Shown one piece after another: positions 52,524 to 61,574 of a stretch of 64,000 bases of DNA. The DNA comes from Streptomyces massasporeus (lineage in GTDB: Bacteria; Actinomycetota; Actinomycetes; Streptomycetales; Streptomycetaceae), in contig NZ_BMSE01000021.1 of assembly GCF_014648995.1 (NCBI RefSeq), positions 1 through 64,000 of the forward strand. Reading direction: 5' to 3'. The notes under the pieces were generated by a model, which saw only the letters and a program-made list of their open reading frames with translations, was not told the DNA's origin and did not search any database. Positions within the stretch are counted from its first letter, which is position 1, and each line of letters starts with the position of its first letter. The translations under genes were made by a program, and so were the position numbers.

Positions 52524-52532
52524 CCCTGTTCC

Positions 52533-52561
52533 CAGCCCCGGAAGGCCCGCCTCCGGGGCTG
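52533..52561 (+). terminator. Terminator of the TAP-like gene
   Basis: Stem CAGCCCCGGA/TCCGGGGCTG with a 9-nt loop, 10 bp past the stop codon. Confidence 0.88.
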
Positions 52562-52630
52562 GTGCGGAGCACCCTTCGAAACTGTGTAGACTTACCGTCG
52601 TTGCTGATCGCACCATAGTGCGGACAGCGC

Positions 52631-52707
52631 GCCGCCTTAGCTCAGATGGCCAGAGCAACGCACTCGTAATGCGTAGGTCTCGGGTTCGAATCCCGAAGGC
52701 GGCTCCA
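52631..52707 (+). tRNA. tRNA-Thr (anticodon CGT)
   Basis: Full cloverleaf: acceptor GCCGCCT/AGGCGGC, D arm AGCTCAGATGGCCAGAGC, anticodon stem ACGCA/TGCGT with loop CTCGTAA giving anticodon CGT, and T arm CGGGTTCGAATCCCG. The discriminator is T and the CCA end (52705-52707) is encoded. It reads ACG codons. No foreign DNA is seen at its 3' side. Confidence 0.97.
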
Positions 52708-52710
52708 CTG

Positions 52711-52745
52711 GAACCCCAGGTCGGATGCACTCCGACCTGGGGTTC
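52711..52745. terminator. Terminator of tRNA-Thr and of the AraC gene
   Basis: Perfect 15-bp stem GAACCCCAGGTCGGA/TCCGACCTGGGGTTC with a 5-nt loop followed by TTG. It serves the tRNA and the convergent regulator gene. Confidence 0.95.
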
Positions 52746-52762
52746 TTGCGTGTGGCCGGGTA

Positions 52763-53644
52763 TCAGTGGGTCGATTCGCGTTCCACCGGCAGCCACAGCT
52801 CCGCGTCCGCCTCCGTGCCGTCGGGTGACAGGTGGGTGCGGAGGATTTCCGGGCCGGGGCGGGTGCGGTAGGGGTTGGACGGGAACCACTCGGTGAACAC
52901 GTCGCGCCACAGCTCCTGGATGGCCCGGGGGGCCGGGCCCGAGGTGGTGAAGACCGCCCAGGTGCCCGGGGGGACCTGGAGGGCGGTGGTGCCCTCGGGG
53001 ACCCCCGCCGGGGTCGGGGACGAGGTGATCACGGCCTGGTAGTAGTCGAGTTCCGTGCCCTCCGCGCGGCTCGGGTCCAGGTCGTCGCAGACCGCGACGA
53101 CGCCCCGCGGCTCCTGGTCGGACAGTTTCTCCAGGGCCTCCACGGCGGTCTTGTCCAGGCCCCGGACGAAGTCGATGATCGCCTGGTTCGGGCCGGAGTG
53201 GATCAGGGGGATCCGGGTCTTGAAGCCCGTGACGGTGAAGGCCGGGCGGTCCACGACGCGGTAGTGCATGCTGCTGTTCCCTTCGACGGTGAGGCGGAAG
53301 GCCAACCGGGGCTGGGAGACGAGCGCGGCGCCGGTGCGCCGGGCCTCGCCCGGGCCCACGCCGTGCATCGTGCGGAACGCCCGTGCGAACGCCTCGCCCG
53401 AGCCGTAGCCGTAGCGGACCGCGATCTCCAGCAGCGTCGCGTCCCCCGACAGCACCTCCGCGCCCGCGACCGTCAGCCGCCGGCGTCGGATGTACTCCGA
53501 CAGGGGCATGCCTGACAGGGCCGAGAACATACGGCGCAGGTGGTACTCCGAGGTGCATGCGGTACGCGCCAGGTCCGCCACGTCCACGGTGTGGGCGAGG
53601 TCCCGTTCGATCCGGTCCATCGCCTGGTTGAGCCGGTCCAGCAC
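52763..53644 (-). CDS. AraC-family regulator with GyrI-like effector domain
   Basis: A 293-residue regulator. An N-terminal AraC double HTH (about 8-105: DVADLARTACTSEYHLRRMF, then LLEIAVRYGYGSGEAFARAF) is followed by a C-terminal GyrI/AraC-E-type small-molecule-binding domain. The domain order is that of SbmC/Rob-like regulators (HTH first). The ligand is unknown. The GTG at 53644 opens on LDRLNQAMDRIERDL. The neighbours (tRNA-Thr and a divergent glycosyltransferase) give no clear target. Autoregulation is possible. Confidence 0.88.
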   Translation of the reverse strand: MLDRLNQAMDRIERDLAHTVDVADLARTACTSEYHLRRMFSALSGMPLSEYIRRRRLTVAGAEVLSGDATLLEIAVRYGYGSGEAFARAFRTMHGVGPGEARRTGAALVSQPRLAFRLTVEGNSSMHYRVVDRPAFTVTGFKTRIPLIHSGPNQAIIDFVRGLDKTAVEALEKLSDQEPRGVVAVCDDLDPSRAEGTELDYYQAVITSSPTPAGVPEGTTALQVPPGTWAVFTTSGPAPRAIQELWRDVFTEWFPSNPYRTRPGPEILRTHLSPDGTEADAELWLPVERESTH

Positions 53645-53850
53645 GTCCGGTCTCCTTCCTTTCGTGCCTTCACGCTAGGCAGCGCGTGCCCTGCCGCACC
53701 CGACATCCTGTGCCCGTTCCGGTCGGGTGCCGCCTGCGCTGAACGGCGTAGGGGAACCGCCGTCCGGCAGGCGTACTCAAGGCGTCCCTACCGTGAACGG
53801 CTAGCATCGCCCGTCAATCAGTCAGCTGCCGACCGGTACGAGGTGAGGAC

Positions 53851-54741
53851 ATGGGGGCGCCCAGGATCGCCGTCGCCGTGGTGACGATGGGCAACCGGCC
53901 CGACGAGGTCGACGCCCTGCTGGAGTCCGTGGCCAAGCAGGATGTGCCGCCCGAGCGGATCGTCGTCGTCGGCAACGGCTGCCCGCTGCCCGATTTCGCC
54001 CGGCTGTCGCTGCCCGGCGAGGTCACCACCGTCGAGCTCGACGAGAACCTCGGCTGTCCCGGCGGGCGCAACGCGGCCCTGGCACGGCTGCGGGAGTTCG
54101 GTGACATCGACGTCGTGGTGGACCTGGACGACGACGGTCTGCTCGTCGACGCCGATGTGCTGCGCCGCGTGCGGGATCTGTACGCCGCCGACGAGCGGCT
54201 CGGCATCGTCGGCTTCCGCATCGCCGACGAGCTCGGCGAGACGCAGCAGCGGCACGTGCCCCGGATCGGCAACTCGGACCCCCTCCGCGGCGGTTACGTC
54301 ACCGGCTTCCTCGGCGGCGGGCACGCGCTGCGGATGGCGATGCTCGACGAAGTCGGCGACTGGCCCGCCGAGTTCTTCTTCGCGCACGAGGAGACCGATC
54401 TCGCATGGCGCGCCGTGGATGCCGGGTGGCGGATCCTGTACGCGCCGGAGCTGCTGCTCCGGCATCCGAAGACCTCGCCCGCCCGGCACGCCATCTACTT
54501 CCGGGTGAACGCCCGCAACCGGGTCTGGCTGGCCCGCCGCCGGCTGCCGCTCGCGCTCGTCCCCGTCCACCTGGGCGTGTGGGTGCTGCTCACCCTCGCC
54601 CGGAACCGGTCGGGTGCCGGACTGCGGGCGTGGGCCGGCGGATTCGTGGAAGGCGTACGGGAGTCGGCGGGGGAGCGGCGGCCCATGCGGTGGCGGACGG
54701 TGTGGCGGCTCACCCGGCTGGGGCGGCCGCCCGTCATCTGA
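53851..54741 (+). CDS. Family 2 glycosyltransferase
   Basis: A 296-residue GT2 enzyme (GT-A fold). The N-terminus IAVAVVTMGNRPDEVDALLESV is typical. The nucleotide-sugar part is ENLGCPGGRNAAL, with the metal/acidic motif DVVVDLDDDGLL where DDD takes the DXD place, and the later catalytic segment FFFAHEETDLAWRAVDAGW has the ED-type acid. A basic, partly hydrophobic C-terminus (LPLALVPVHLGVWVLLTLARN) may touch the membrane. Rhamnosyl- or other deoxy-sugar transfer is common in this branch. The substrate is unknown. The ATG at 53851 follows GAGGTGAGGAC. Confidence 0.86.
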   Translation: MGAPRIAVAVVTMGNRPDEVDALLESVAKQDVPPERIVVVGNGCPLPDFARLSLPGEVTTVELDENLGCPGGRNAALARLREFGDIDVVVDLDDDGLLVDADVLRRVRDLYAADERLGIVGFRIADELGETQQRHVPRIGNSDPLRGGYVTGFLGGGHALRMAMLDEVGDWPAEFFFAHEETDLAWRAVDAGWRILYAPELLLRHPKTSPARHAIYFRVNARNRVWLARRRLPLALVPVHLGVWVLLTLARNRSGAGLRAWAGGFVEGVRESAGERRPMRWRTVWRLTRLGRPPVI

Positions 54742-54761
54742 CGCCGTGCAGGTGTCGGAGC

Positions 54762-54872
54762 GAGCGATTGAGTGGGCCCCGCCTGAGCGATTGGGAGGCC
54801 CCGCCGGGGCGATCGAGTCGGTCCGCCGGGGCGATCGAGTGGGCCCGCCGGAGCGATGGAGTGGGCCCCGGC
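54762..54872. repeat. 22-bp degenerate tandem array
   Basis: Five copies of a unit like GAGCGATTGAGTGGGCCCCGCC begin 21 bp past the glycosyltransferase stop. The rest of the 436-bp gap to the SARP gene (54873-55177) has lower-GC, promoter-like sequence around 54965-55010 and no supported gene. Confidence 0.85.
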
Positions 54873-55177
54873 CGATCACCTCTGCCGACCGGGACCCGGA
54901 TCCGGCCGCGGCGGCGACACTCCCCCGAGTTGCGCGTCCAGACGCGCGCACCGCCGGGCCAGATCCGATGTAGTGATCACATCAGGCTTTGCCAACCGAT
55001 CGCTAACATATGGCCAACGGTTCGCCGTTGAGTCGTCTCCCGATTGGCCGGAAGTCACTGAACCAAGGTCGAGGACGGCCAGGGCAGCGGCAGGTCCCGG
55101 TGGAACCGGTGGAAGCGAGGTGGCGGAAATTCGCTGCCCTCGGGTGGACATTCGGCACGGCGGGGGGCACGGGGGAT

Positions 55178-58100
55178 ATGCGGTTCGGGTTGCTGGGGCC
55201 GCCGGTGCTGTTCGATGACGCCAGGGAGGGCGACCGAGAGGACGGCCAGGCGGGTGGCTGGAATGATGCCCGGGCCATCGCGAGCCCCAAGTCCCGTGTG
55301 CTGCTCGCCGCATTGCTGCTCGACGCCGGACGGGTCGTCTCCGTCGAGTCGCTCAAGGACGCGTTGTGGGGCGGGGAGCCCCCCGCGTCCGCCCAGGCCT
55401 CGCTGCACAATCACATCACCCGGTTGCGGCGGCTGCTCGACGATCCCGGACGGCTGCGCACCGTGCCGTTGGGGTATGTGCTGCGGATCGACGAGGGCGA
55501 GTTGGACGTCCACGTCTTCGACGCCCACGTCACCGAGGCGCGTGCCGCACACGCCGGCCGGGACTGGCGGAGGGTCGTGCGCGAGTGCGCCGGCGCACTC
55601 GCCCTGTGGCGGGGCGCACCGCTCGCCGGGCTGCCGCCCGAGGTGGGCGGGTACGCCTTCGCGCAGCGGCTGTGCGAGGCCCGGCTGCTGCTTCTGGAGT
55701 GGCGCTACGACGCCGAGTTGGCGCTGGGAGGCCCGCGGCTGCACGAGCTGGTGCCGGAGCTGGCGGCGCTGACCGGCGAGTATCCGCTGCGGGAGGTGTA
55801 CCACCGGCAGCTGATGCTCGCCCTGCACCGCACCGGCCGCCAGGCCGAGGCCCTGGCCGTCCACCGCGAACTGCGCACCCGCCTCGTCGGCCGGCTCGGC
55901 ATCGAGCCCGGGGCCGGGGTCCGGGAGGCACACGTGGAGGTGCTGCGGGGAGCCGCGGGCGAAAGGGACTCCAAGGGCTCGAGGGACTCAAGGGACTCGA
56001 ACGGCTCGGGCGAACCGGGCAGGCCGAATCCCTCGCCCGCCCAACTGCCCCCGCCCCCACCCCATTTCATCGGCCGCACCGCCGTACACGACACCCTGTA
56101 CCGCACGCTCACCGCACCCGATCCGTACCCCACCGCCGTCATCAGCGGCATGGCGGGTGTCGGCAAGAGCGCCCTCGCGCTGCACGTCGCCCATCAGCTG
56201 GCGGAACGTTTCCCCGATGGTCAGCTTCACCTCCACCTGCATGGCGCCACCCCGGGCATGACCCCCCTCACTCCTGCTCAGGCCCTCACCACCCTGCTAC
56301 GTGACCTCGGCACCGAGCCCTGCCGGATCCCCGAAGAGCCGGAGGCCGCGGCCGCGTTGCTGCGTTCGCTGCTCGCGCCGACCCGCACGCTCCTGGTGCT
56401 GGACGACGCCGCGAGTGCCGCGCAGGTACGGCCGCTGCTGCCGGGCGGTGCCGGCTGCGGGGTGATCGTCACCAGCCGTTCGCCGTTGACCGCCCTCGAC
56501 GGTGCGGCCCGGTTCCCGCTCGCCCCGCTGTCGGACGAGGAGAGTGCTCAACTCCTGCGCAGGGCCTCGGGCCGCGACGGTCTGGACGGCACGGATGCCG
56601 CCCGGCTCCTCGTCGAACTCACCGGCCGGCTCCCGCTGGCCCTGCGGGTCGTCGCCGCGCGGCTCGCCGCCCGCCGGGCCCTGACCCCCGACGCGCTCGC
56701 CGGACAACTGGCCGCCGCCGAACTCCGGTTGCACCACCTGGAGTACGACGACCTGAGCGTCTGCCGCTCCCTGGCCGTCGCGCACGACGCGCTCGCCGCC
56801 TCCGAGCGCGAGGCCGACCGGGACGCGGCACGCACCCTGCGCCGTATCGGCGCGCTCGACCTGCCCACGTACGGCGCCCCCCTGCTCGCCCGCCTCGCGG
56901 GCACGGGCGAGCACAGCACCGAGGCCGCCCTGGACCGCCTCCTCGACGTGGCCCTGCTGGAGGAGACGACCTACGGCCGCTACGCACCGCACGACCTGGT
57001 CCGCGACTTCGCCCGTGAACGGGCCGGGGAGCAGGACACCGCCGGTATCGCCGAGACCGCGCTGCACTGGTACGCCGCCGTCGCCGAGCGGGTCCTCGCC
57101 GCGATCGTGGAACCCGGTCCCGACCGGGACGACCGCCGCCGACCCACCCCGAGCCAACCGGGCGGCCATGCGGCCCACGTCGAAACCGTCGCCCCCTTCG
57201 CCGGTGCAGAAGAGGCCTTCGCCTGGGGGGACAGGGAGCTGGAGAACGTCGTCGCCCTGGTCGCGCGGTACGCGGACGACCCCTCGGAGCAGCGCGCGGG
57301 CCTGGTCTCCACGCTCGCCCGGCTGATCTTCCCGTACGCCCATCGCCGCGGGCGCGTCGCCGAGATGGAGGTGCTCGGGCAGGCCGGCCTCCGGGTGGCC
57401 CGGCGGCTCGGTGACGCGGCGGCGGAGGCCTACGCGCTGGTCGACCTCGCCGGGCTGCACTTCCTGACCGGGCGGCAGAACGACGCCCTCGCCCTCAACG
57501 ACAGCGCGCTCGCCATCTGGCGGCGGCTGGACCACCCCTCCTGGATCCGCCGCTGTCTCAACAACCGCGGACTGCTGCTGGACGGGCTCGGCCGGCGCGC
57601 CGAGGCGGGCGAAGCACTGGAGCGGAGCCTGGAGTACGCACGGCGGCTGGACGACCCGTACGGCGAAGCCGTCACCCACAGCCACCTCGGCAACCTCGTC
57701 GAGCACACCGACCCGCGGGCCGCCATCGAGCGGCACCGGCGTTCACTCGCCCTCGGGGACGAGATCGGCGCCGTGATCGTGCGGCACTCCGCGCACTGCA
57801 ACATCGGGTACGCGCATCTGCGGCTCGGCCAACCGGCCGCCGCCCTGCCGCACTTCGAGGAGAGCCTGCGCATCCTCGGCGGGCACGGCGACTGGCACGG
57901 CGAGTCCCAGACCCGGCTCGGCCTGGTCCGGGCCCTGCGTCTGCTGGGGCGCGACGGGCGGGCCGCCCGCGAGTGCGCCGAGCTGCTGGGCCGGGCCGAC
58001 GCCCGCGCCGACCGCTACACCGGCGCTCTCGCCCGCCACCAGCACGGGCTGCTGCTGCGCGAGCGGGGGCACATCGGCGAGGCGCGCGAGGAGTGGGGCT

Positions 58101-58180
58101 CCGCGCTGGCGGCACTGGAGGGCACGGACGAGCGGGCGGTGGTCAGGGAGCTGCGTGAGCTCCTGGCGCGTCCCGTCTGA
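55178..58180 (+). CDS. AfsR-like SARP-NB-ARC-TPR regulator
   Basis: A 1000-residue regulator with three parts. The SARP part (about 1-260) is a winged helix (RFGLLGPPVLFDD, KSRVLLAALLLDAGRVV, HNHITRLRRLL) plus a bacterial transcriptional activator domain. A low-complexity S/G/D linker of about 30 residues follows. The NB-ARC STAND ATPase has Walker A SGMAGVGKSALAL, Walker B TLLVLDDA and GLPLAL-like GRLPLALRVV. C-terminal TPR repeats (about 730-990) complete it. From established knowledge, such proteins control antibiotic clusters or global development. No cluster is beside it here, so the target is unknown. The ATG at 55178 follows GGGGGCACGGGGGAT. It ends exactly where the convergent polymerase gene ends. 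Confidence 0.92.
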   Translation: MRFGLLGPPVLFDDAREGDREDGQAGGWNDARAIASPKSRVLLAALLLDAGRVVSVESLKDALWGGEPPASAQASLHNHITRLRRLLDDPGRLRTVPLGYVLRIDEGELDVHVFDAHVTEARAAHAGRDWRRVVRECAGALALWRGAPLAGLPPEVGGYAFAQRLCEARLLLLEWRYDAELALGGPRLHELVPELAALTGEYPLREVYHRQLMLALHRTGRQAEALAVHRELRTRLVGRLGIEPGAGVREAHVEVLRGAAGERDSKGSRDSRDSNGSGEPGRPNPSPAQLPPPPPHFIGRTAVHDTLYRTLTAPDPYPTAVISGMAGVGKSALALHVAHQLAERFPDGQLHLHLHGATPGMTPLTPAQALTTLLRDLGTEPCRIPEEPEAAAALLRSLLAPTRTLLVLDDAASAAQVRPLLPGGAGCGVIVTSRSPLTALDGAARFPLAPLSDEESAQLLRRASGRDGLDGTDAARLLVELTGRLPLALRVVAARLAARRALTPDALAGQLAAAELRLHHLEYDDLSVCRSLAVAHDALAASEREADRDAARTLRRIGALDLPTYGAPLLARLAGTGEHSTEAALDRLLDVALLEETTYGRYAPHDLVRDFARERAGEQDTAGIAETALHWYAAVAERVLAAIVEPGPDRDDRRRPTPSQPGGHAAHVETVAPFAGAEEAFAWGDRELENVVALVARYADDPSEQRAGLVSTLARLIFPYAHRRGRVAEMEVLGQAGLRVARRLGDAAAEAYALVDLAGLHFLTGRQNDALALNDSALAIWRRLDHPSWIRRCLNNRGLLLDGLGRRAEAGEALERSLEYARRLDDPYGEAVTHSHLGNLVEHTDPRAAIERHRRSLALGDEIGAVIVRHSAHCNIGYAHLRLGQPAAALPHFEESLRILGGHGDWHGESQTRLGLVRALRLLGRDGRAARECAELLGRADARADRYTGALARHQHGLLLRERGHIGEAREEWGSALAALEGTDERAVVRELRELLARPV

Positions 58181-59926
58181 TCACTTGGCGTCCGCGTAGC
58201 ACTCCACCACCGCCGTGGTGAACGGGAACCGCACCGGTGTGTCCCCGAAGGTCAGCCGGCCGGCCAGGTCCGCCGCCTCGCGGATCGCCGCCACGACCGC
58301 TTCCGTCTCCTCCTCGGGGCAGTGCACGATCACCTCGTCGTGCTGGAAGAAGACCAGCTCGGCCGCCAGCTCCGCGCAGGTCCTGCGCAGCGCGGCGAGC
58401 AGGAGCAACGCCCAGTCGGCGGCGCTGCCCTGGACGACGAAGTTGCGGGCGAAGCGGCCTCGGGCGCGGGCGTTGGTGGAGGCGTATCCGGGCACCCACT
58501 GCCCGCCGTCCGAATCGCCGTCCTCCCCGGAACCAGAACCGGAACCGGAGCCATAGCCGCCCCCGGAGCCGGAACCTTCGGCAGCCGTCGGGATGCCGGC
58601 CTCCTCGCTCGCGTCGTCCGTCCCCCGGGCCGCGGGCGGGCAGGTCCGGCCGAGCCAGGTGCGCACGAGCCGGCCCTCCTCACCGGCCCGGGCCGCGTCG
58701 TCGACGTACGCCACCGCCCTGGGGAAACGGCGTCGAAGCGCGGCGAGGTTCTTCAGACCGTCGCCGGAGGTCTGGCCGTAGACCGCGCCGAGCACGGCGA
58801 GTTTGGCCTGGGAGCGGTCGCCGGAGAAGGCGCGGTCGGAGACGGACTGGTACAGGTCGGTCTCCCGGCCGGCCACCTCCATCAGGCCGGGGTCGCGGGA
58901 GATCGCCGCGAGGACGCGCGGCTCCATCTGGTCGGCGTCGGCGACGACGAGCCGCCAGCCGGGGTCGGCGACCACGGCCCGCCGGATCACCTTGGGGATC
59001 TGGAGCCCGCCTCCGCCGTTGGTGACCCAGCGCCCGGTCACCGTCCCGCCCGCGAGGAACTCCGGCCGGAAGCGGCCCTCGCGGACCCAGTCCTGGAGCC
59101 AGGACCAGCCGTGGGCGACCCAGATGCGGTACAGCTTCTTGTACTCGATCAGGGGCTTCACGGCGGGGTGGTCGACCGACTGGAGCTCCCAGCGGCGGGT
59201 CGATGAGACCTTGATGCCGGCCTGGGAGAAGGCCTTGACCACGTCGGCGGGCAGATCGGGGCGGACGCGTCTGCCGAACGCGGCGGACACCTCGTCGGCC
59301 AGCTCGGCCAGGCGGCGCGGCTCGCCGCCGCCCGCGTACCGCTCGCCCAGCAGGTCCTGCAGCAACGCGCGGTGCACCTCGGCGCTCCAGGGCAGCCCGG
59401 CGCGGTTCAGCTCGGCGGCCACCAGCATGCCCGCCGACTCGGCGGCCGTCAGCAGCCGCATGCGGTCGGGGTGCTCGGCGCTCGCGTGCCGCCGCTGCTG
59501 CTCGGCGTAGACCGCGAGGAGGTCGGGCAGGGGCAGATGGACGCCCTGGGGCTCGAACAGCGAGGACTGGGAGCCCGGTTCGGCGGAGCGCTGCGGTGGG
59601 TCGGGAGGCACGGGGCCGCCGCGCAGCCGGGCCAGGGCGGCCGCGGCCGAGCGTGGTTCCCCGTACCGCCCCTCGTGGCCGAGGAGGAGGGTCTCGGCGG
59701 CCTCGATGTCGTAGCACCGCTCGGCTCGCACCCCCGTGGCGAGCAGCCGCGGGTAGACCTCGGCGGTGGACCGCCACACCCACCGCGTGACGTCGGGACG
59801 GCTCCGGACGGCCTCGGCGGGATCGGCCTCCCGCCGCACCGGGCCGGCGGGCAGCCCGTCCGGACCGAGGGGGGCGACGTCCACGCCACCGTCCTCGGCC
59901 GGAGCGAGTGCCCACCGGTCGGCCAT
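58181..59926 (-). CDS. PolA-like DNA polymerase (exonuclease-like domain degenerate)
   Basis: A 581-residue family A polymerase without the 5' nuclease. Polymerase motif A is VVADADQMEPRVLAA, motif B is RSQAKLAVLGAVYGQ (the R-x3-K-x7-YG pattern), and motif C is FFQHDEVIVHCPEE. All are intact. The N-terminal 3'-5' exonuclease-like region (about 1-130) lacks the DEDD acids. A 25-residue glycine/serine-rich insert (GSGSGGGYGSGSGSGSG) interrupts the fingers-to-palm region before motif C. It is a second polymerase beside the normal PolA of the genus and may act in repair. The stop codon abuts the SARP stop with no gap. Confidence 0.88.
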   Translation of the reverse strand: MADRWALAPAEDGGVDVAPLGPDGLPAGPVRREADPAEAVRSRPDVTRWVWRSTAEVYPRLLATGVRAERCYDIEAAETLLLGHEGRYGEPRSAAAALARLRGGPVPPDPPQRSAEPGSQSSLFEPQGVHLPLPDLLAVYAEQQRRHASAEHPDRMRLLTAAESAGMLVAAELNRAGLPWSAEVHRALLQDLLGERYAGGGEPRRLAELADEVSAAFGRRVRPDLPADVVKAFSQAGIKVSSTRRWELQSVDHPAVKPLIEYKKLYRIWVAHGWSWLQDWVREGRFRPEFLAGGTVTGRWVTNGGGGLQIPKVIRRAVVADPGWRLVVADADQMEPRVLAAISRDPGLMEVAGRETDLYQSVSDRAFSGDRSQAKLAVLGAVYGQTSGDGLKNLAALRRRFPRAVAYVDDAARAGEEGRLVRTWLGRTCPPAARGTDDASEEAGIPTAAEGSGSGGGYGSGSGSGSGEDGDSDGGQWVPGYASTNARARGRFARNFVVQGSAADWALLLLAALRRTCAELAAELVFFQHDEVIVHCPEEETEAVVAAIREAADLAGRLTFGDTPVRFPFTTAVVECYADAK

Positions 59927-59978
59927 GCTGCGAGTGTGCCAGGGGGGTCTGACAACGCCCTGCCGACGCGGGCGGCCG

Positions 59979-60719
59979 TCAGGACTCGTCCAGCACTTCC
60001 TTCTGCGCCTGCACGATCTTCTCCAGCACCGCCGCGACGTACCGCTCGGTCTGCTCCTTGCCGATGCCGAGGCCGCTGAGGACGCCGTCGCCGTTCTCGT
60101 GCTCCAGCAGCGCGAGCAGGATGTGCTCGGTGCCGATGTAGTTGTGGCCGAGGCGCAGGGCCTCGCGGAAGGTGAGCTCCAGGACCTTCTTGGCGGCCTG
60201 GCCGTACGGCACCAGCTCCGGGACCTCGTCGACGGCGGGCGGGAGCGCCGCCGTCGCCGCCTCGCGGACCGTGTCGAGCGGTACGCCCTGCTCGACGATC
60301 GCCTTCGCGGCGAGGCCCTCGGGTTCGGCCAGCAGCCCGAGGACGAGGTGTTCGGGCACGCCCTCGGCGTTGCGCGCGGCCCTGGACTCGTTGTGGGCGG
60401 TCATGACCACGTTCCGCGCGCGCACGGTGTAGCGGCTGAAGCCCTGGCTCGGGTCGAGGTCGGCCGACTCCTTCGGCACGAACCGCTTCTGGGCGGCCTG
60501 CCGTGTGACGCCCATGGACTTGCCGATGTCGGTCCAGGACGCGCCGGAGCGCCGGGCCTGGTCGACGAAGTGGCCGATCAGATGGTCGGCCACGTCGCCC
60601 AGGTGGTCCGCGGCGATCACCGCGTCCTGGAGCTGGTCCAGCGGCTCCTCGTGGACCTTCTTGATGGCCGCGATGAGGTCGTCGAGACGGATGGATGACG
60701 TGGTGTCGGGGTTCGCCAT
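59979..60719 (-). CDS. HTH-ClpN transcriptional regulator candidate
   Basis: A 246-residue protein with a ClpC-type N-terminal repeat domain but no AAA+ ATPase. Residues 1-60 hold an acidic helical region. A helix-turn-helix follows: SGASWTDIGKSMGVTRQAAQKRF (about 59-81; WTDIGKSMGV and TRQAAQKRF are the two helices). Two Clp-N repeats occupy about 90-240 (NVVMTAHNESRAARNAEGV, EHLVLGLLAE and GHNYIGTEHILLALLEH). It may sense misfolded or ClpC-bound proteins and regulate its own gene. The start ATG at 60719 has no ribosome site; the -10 element lies so close that the mRNA should be leaderless. See the operator entry. Confidence 0.85.
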   Translation of the reverse strand: MANPDTTSSIRLDDLIAAIKKVHEEPLDQLQDAVIAADHLGDVADHLIGHFVDQARRSGASWTDIGKSMGVTRQAAQKRFVPKESADLDPSQGFSRYTVRARNVVMTAHNESRAARNAEGVPEHLVLGLLAEPEGLAAKAIVEQGVPLDTVREAATAALPPAVDEVPELVPYGQAAKKVLELTFREALRLGHNYIGTEHILLALLEHENGDGVLSGLGIGKEQTERYVAAVLEKIVQAQKEVLDES

Positions 60720-60768
60720 GTGTCAACCGTAGGTTGCGCCCCCAGGAGTGTCAACCGCAAGTTGACAC
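60720..60768 (-). promoter_or_regulatory. Promoter and twin operators of the HTH-ClpN gene
   Basis: On the minus strand, TTGACA (60754-60749), 17 bp spacer, TACGGT (60731-60726), then TGACAC and the ATG. Transcription should start at or beside the A of ATG. The -35 lies in the palindrome GTGTCAAC-N5-GTTGACAC (60768-60748). The -10 lies in CAACC-TAC-GGTTG (60736-60724). The half-site CGGTTGACAC occurs twice (60757-60748 and 60729-60720), 28 bp apart. The layout is that of an autorepressor. Confidence 0.8.
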
Positions 60769-60777
60769 CCGTTGCCG

Positions 60778-61410
60778 CTACTTCGGTGAGGTCGCCACCA
60801 GGCGCACCGCGAGCCCGGTGAAGACCGTCCCGGAGACGATGTTCACCCAGCGGTTCACCCGCGCGCTGCGCCGCAGGAACAGGGACAGCCGCCCCGAGGC
60901 CAGGCCCACGCTGCCGTCCCAGAGGAAGCCCATCACCGCGAGCGTGACGCCGAGCAGCAGCAACTGGTCCTGGACGTGGCCGAGTGTCGGGTCCACGAAC
61001 TGTGGCAGGAACGCCACGTTGAAGAGGATCACCTTGGGGTTCAGCAGATTGGTGATCGCGCCCTGCCAGAACGCCCGGCGCATCCCCGGCCCCACCGCCC
61101 CGGTCTCCTCCTCGCCCGGCACCGACCGGTCGCGGAACGCCTTCACCGCCAGGTAGAGCAGATACGCCGCTCCCGCCCAGCGCAGCACGTGGTACAGCGT
61201 CGGCAGCGCCGTGAACAGGGCCGACAGGCCCAGGGCCGCCGCGACCGAGTGCACGAGCATCGCGCACGCCACCCCGAACGCGGCCATCACCCCGGCGGCG
61301 GGCCCACCCCGCCCGCCCATCGCCACGATGAACATCATGTCGGGGCCGGGGGTGACGCAGAGCGCGAAGGCGGCGACGAGGAACGCCGCGTACAGAGACA
61401 TGTCCACCAT
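60778..61410 (-). CDS. LysE-family amino-acid exporter
   Basis: A 210-residue LysE/RhtB transporter with about six membrane segments. The family signature TPGPDMMFI appears near residue 24, with the second conserved region GAAYLLYLAVKAFRD and TNLLNPKVILFNVAFLPQFV. It exports an amino acid or related metabolite. Specificity cannot be read. The ATG at 61410 (VDMSLYAAFLVAAF) is chosen; ATGs at 61419 and 61401 are also in frame. It is divergent from the DUF2786 gene and ends 9 bp before the HTH-ClpN operator. Confidence 0.9.
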   Translation of the reverse strand: MVDMSLYAAFLVAAFALCVTPGPDMMFIVAMGGRGGPAAGVMAAFGVACAMLVHSVAAALGLSALFTALPTLYHVLRWAGAAYLLYLAVKAFRDRSVPGEEETGAVGPGMRRAFWQGAITNLLNPKVILFNVAFLPQFVDPTLGHVQDQLLLLGVTLAVMGFLWDGSVGLASGRLSLFLRRSARVNRWVNIVSGTVFTGLAVRLVATSPK

Positions 61411-61574
61411 GCGGGCCATGCTCGAAGACCCGCCGCGCGGGGGCGAGCCAATTCCGGGGAGTGAGACGTACGGGACCGTGGGCGCGGGTCCGGGGCCGAC
61501 TCCGCAAGCGGGTCCGCGGGTCGCCCTTGCGGGGCCGGGCCGGCCCGGGCGTGCCGACATGGCACCATCGGCCC

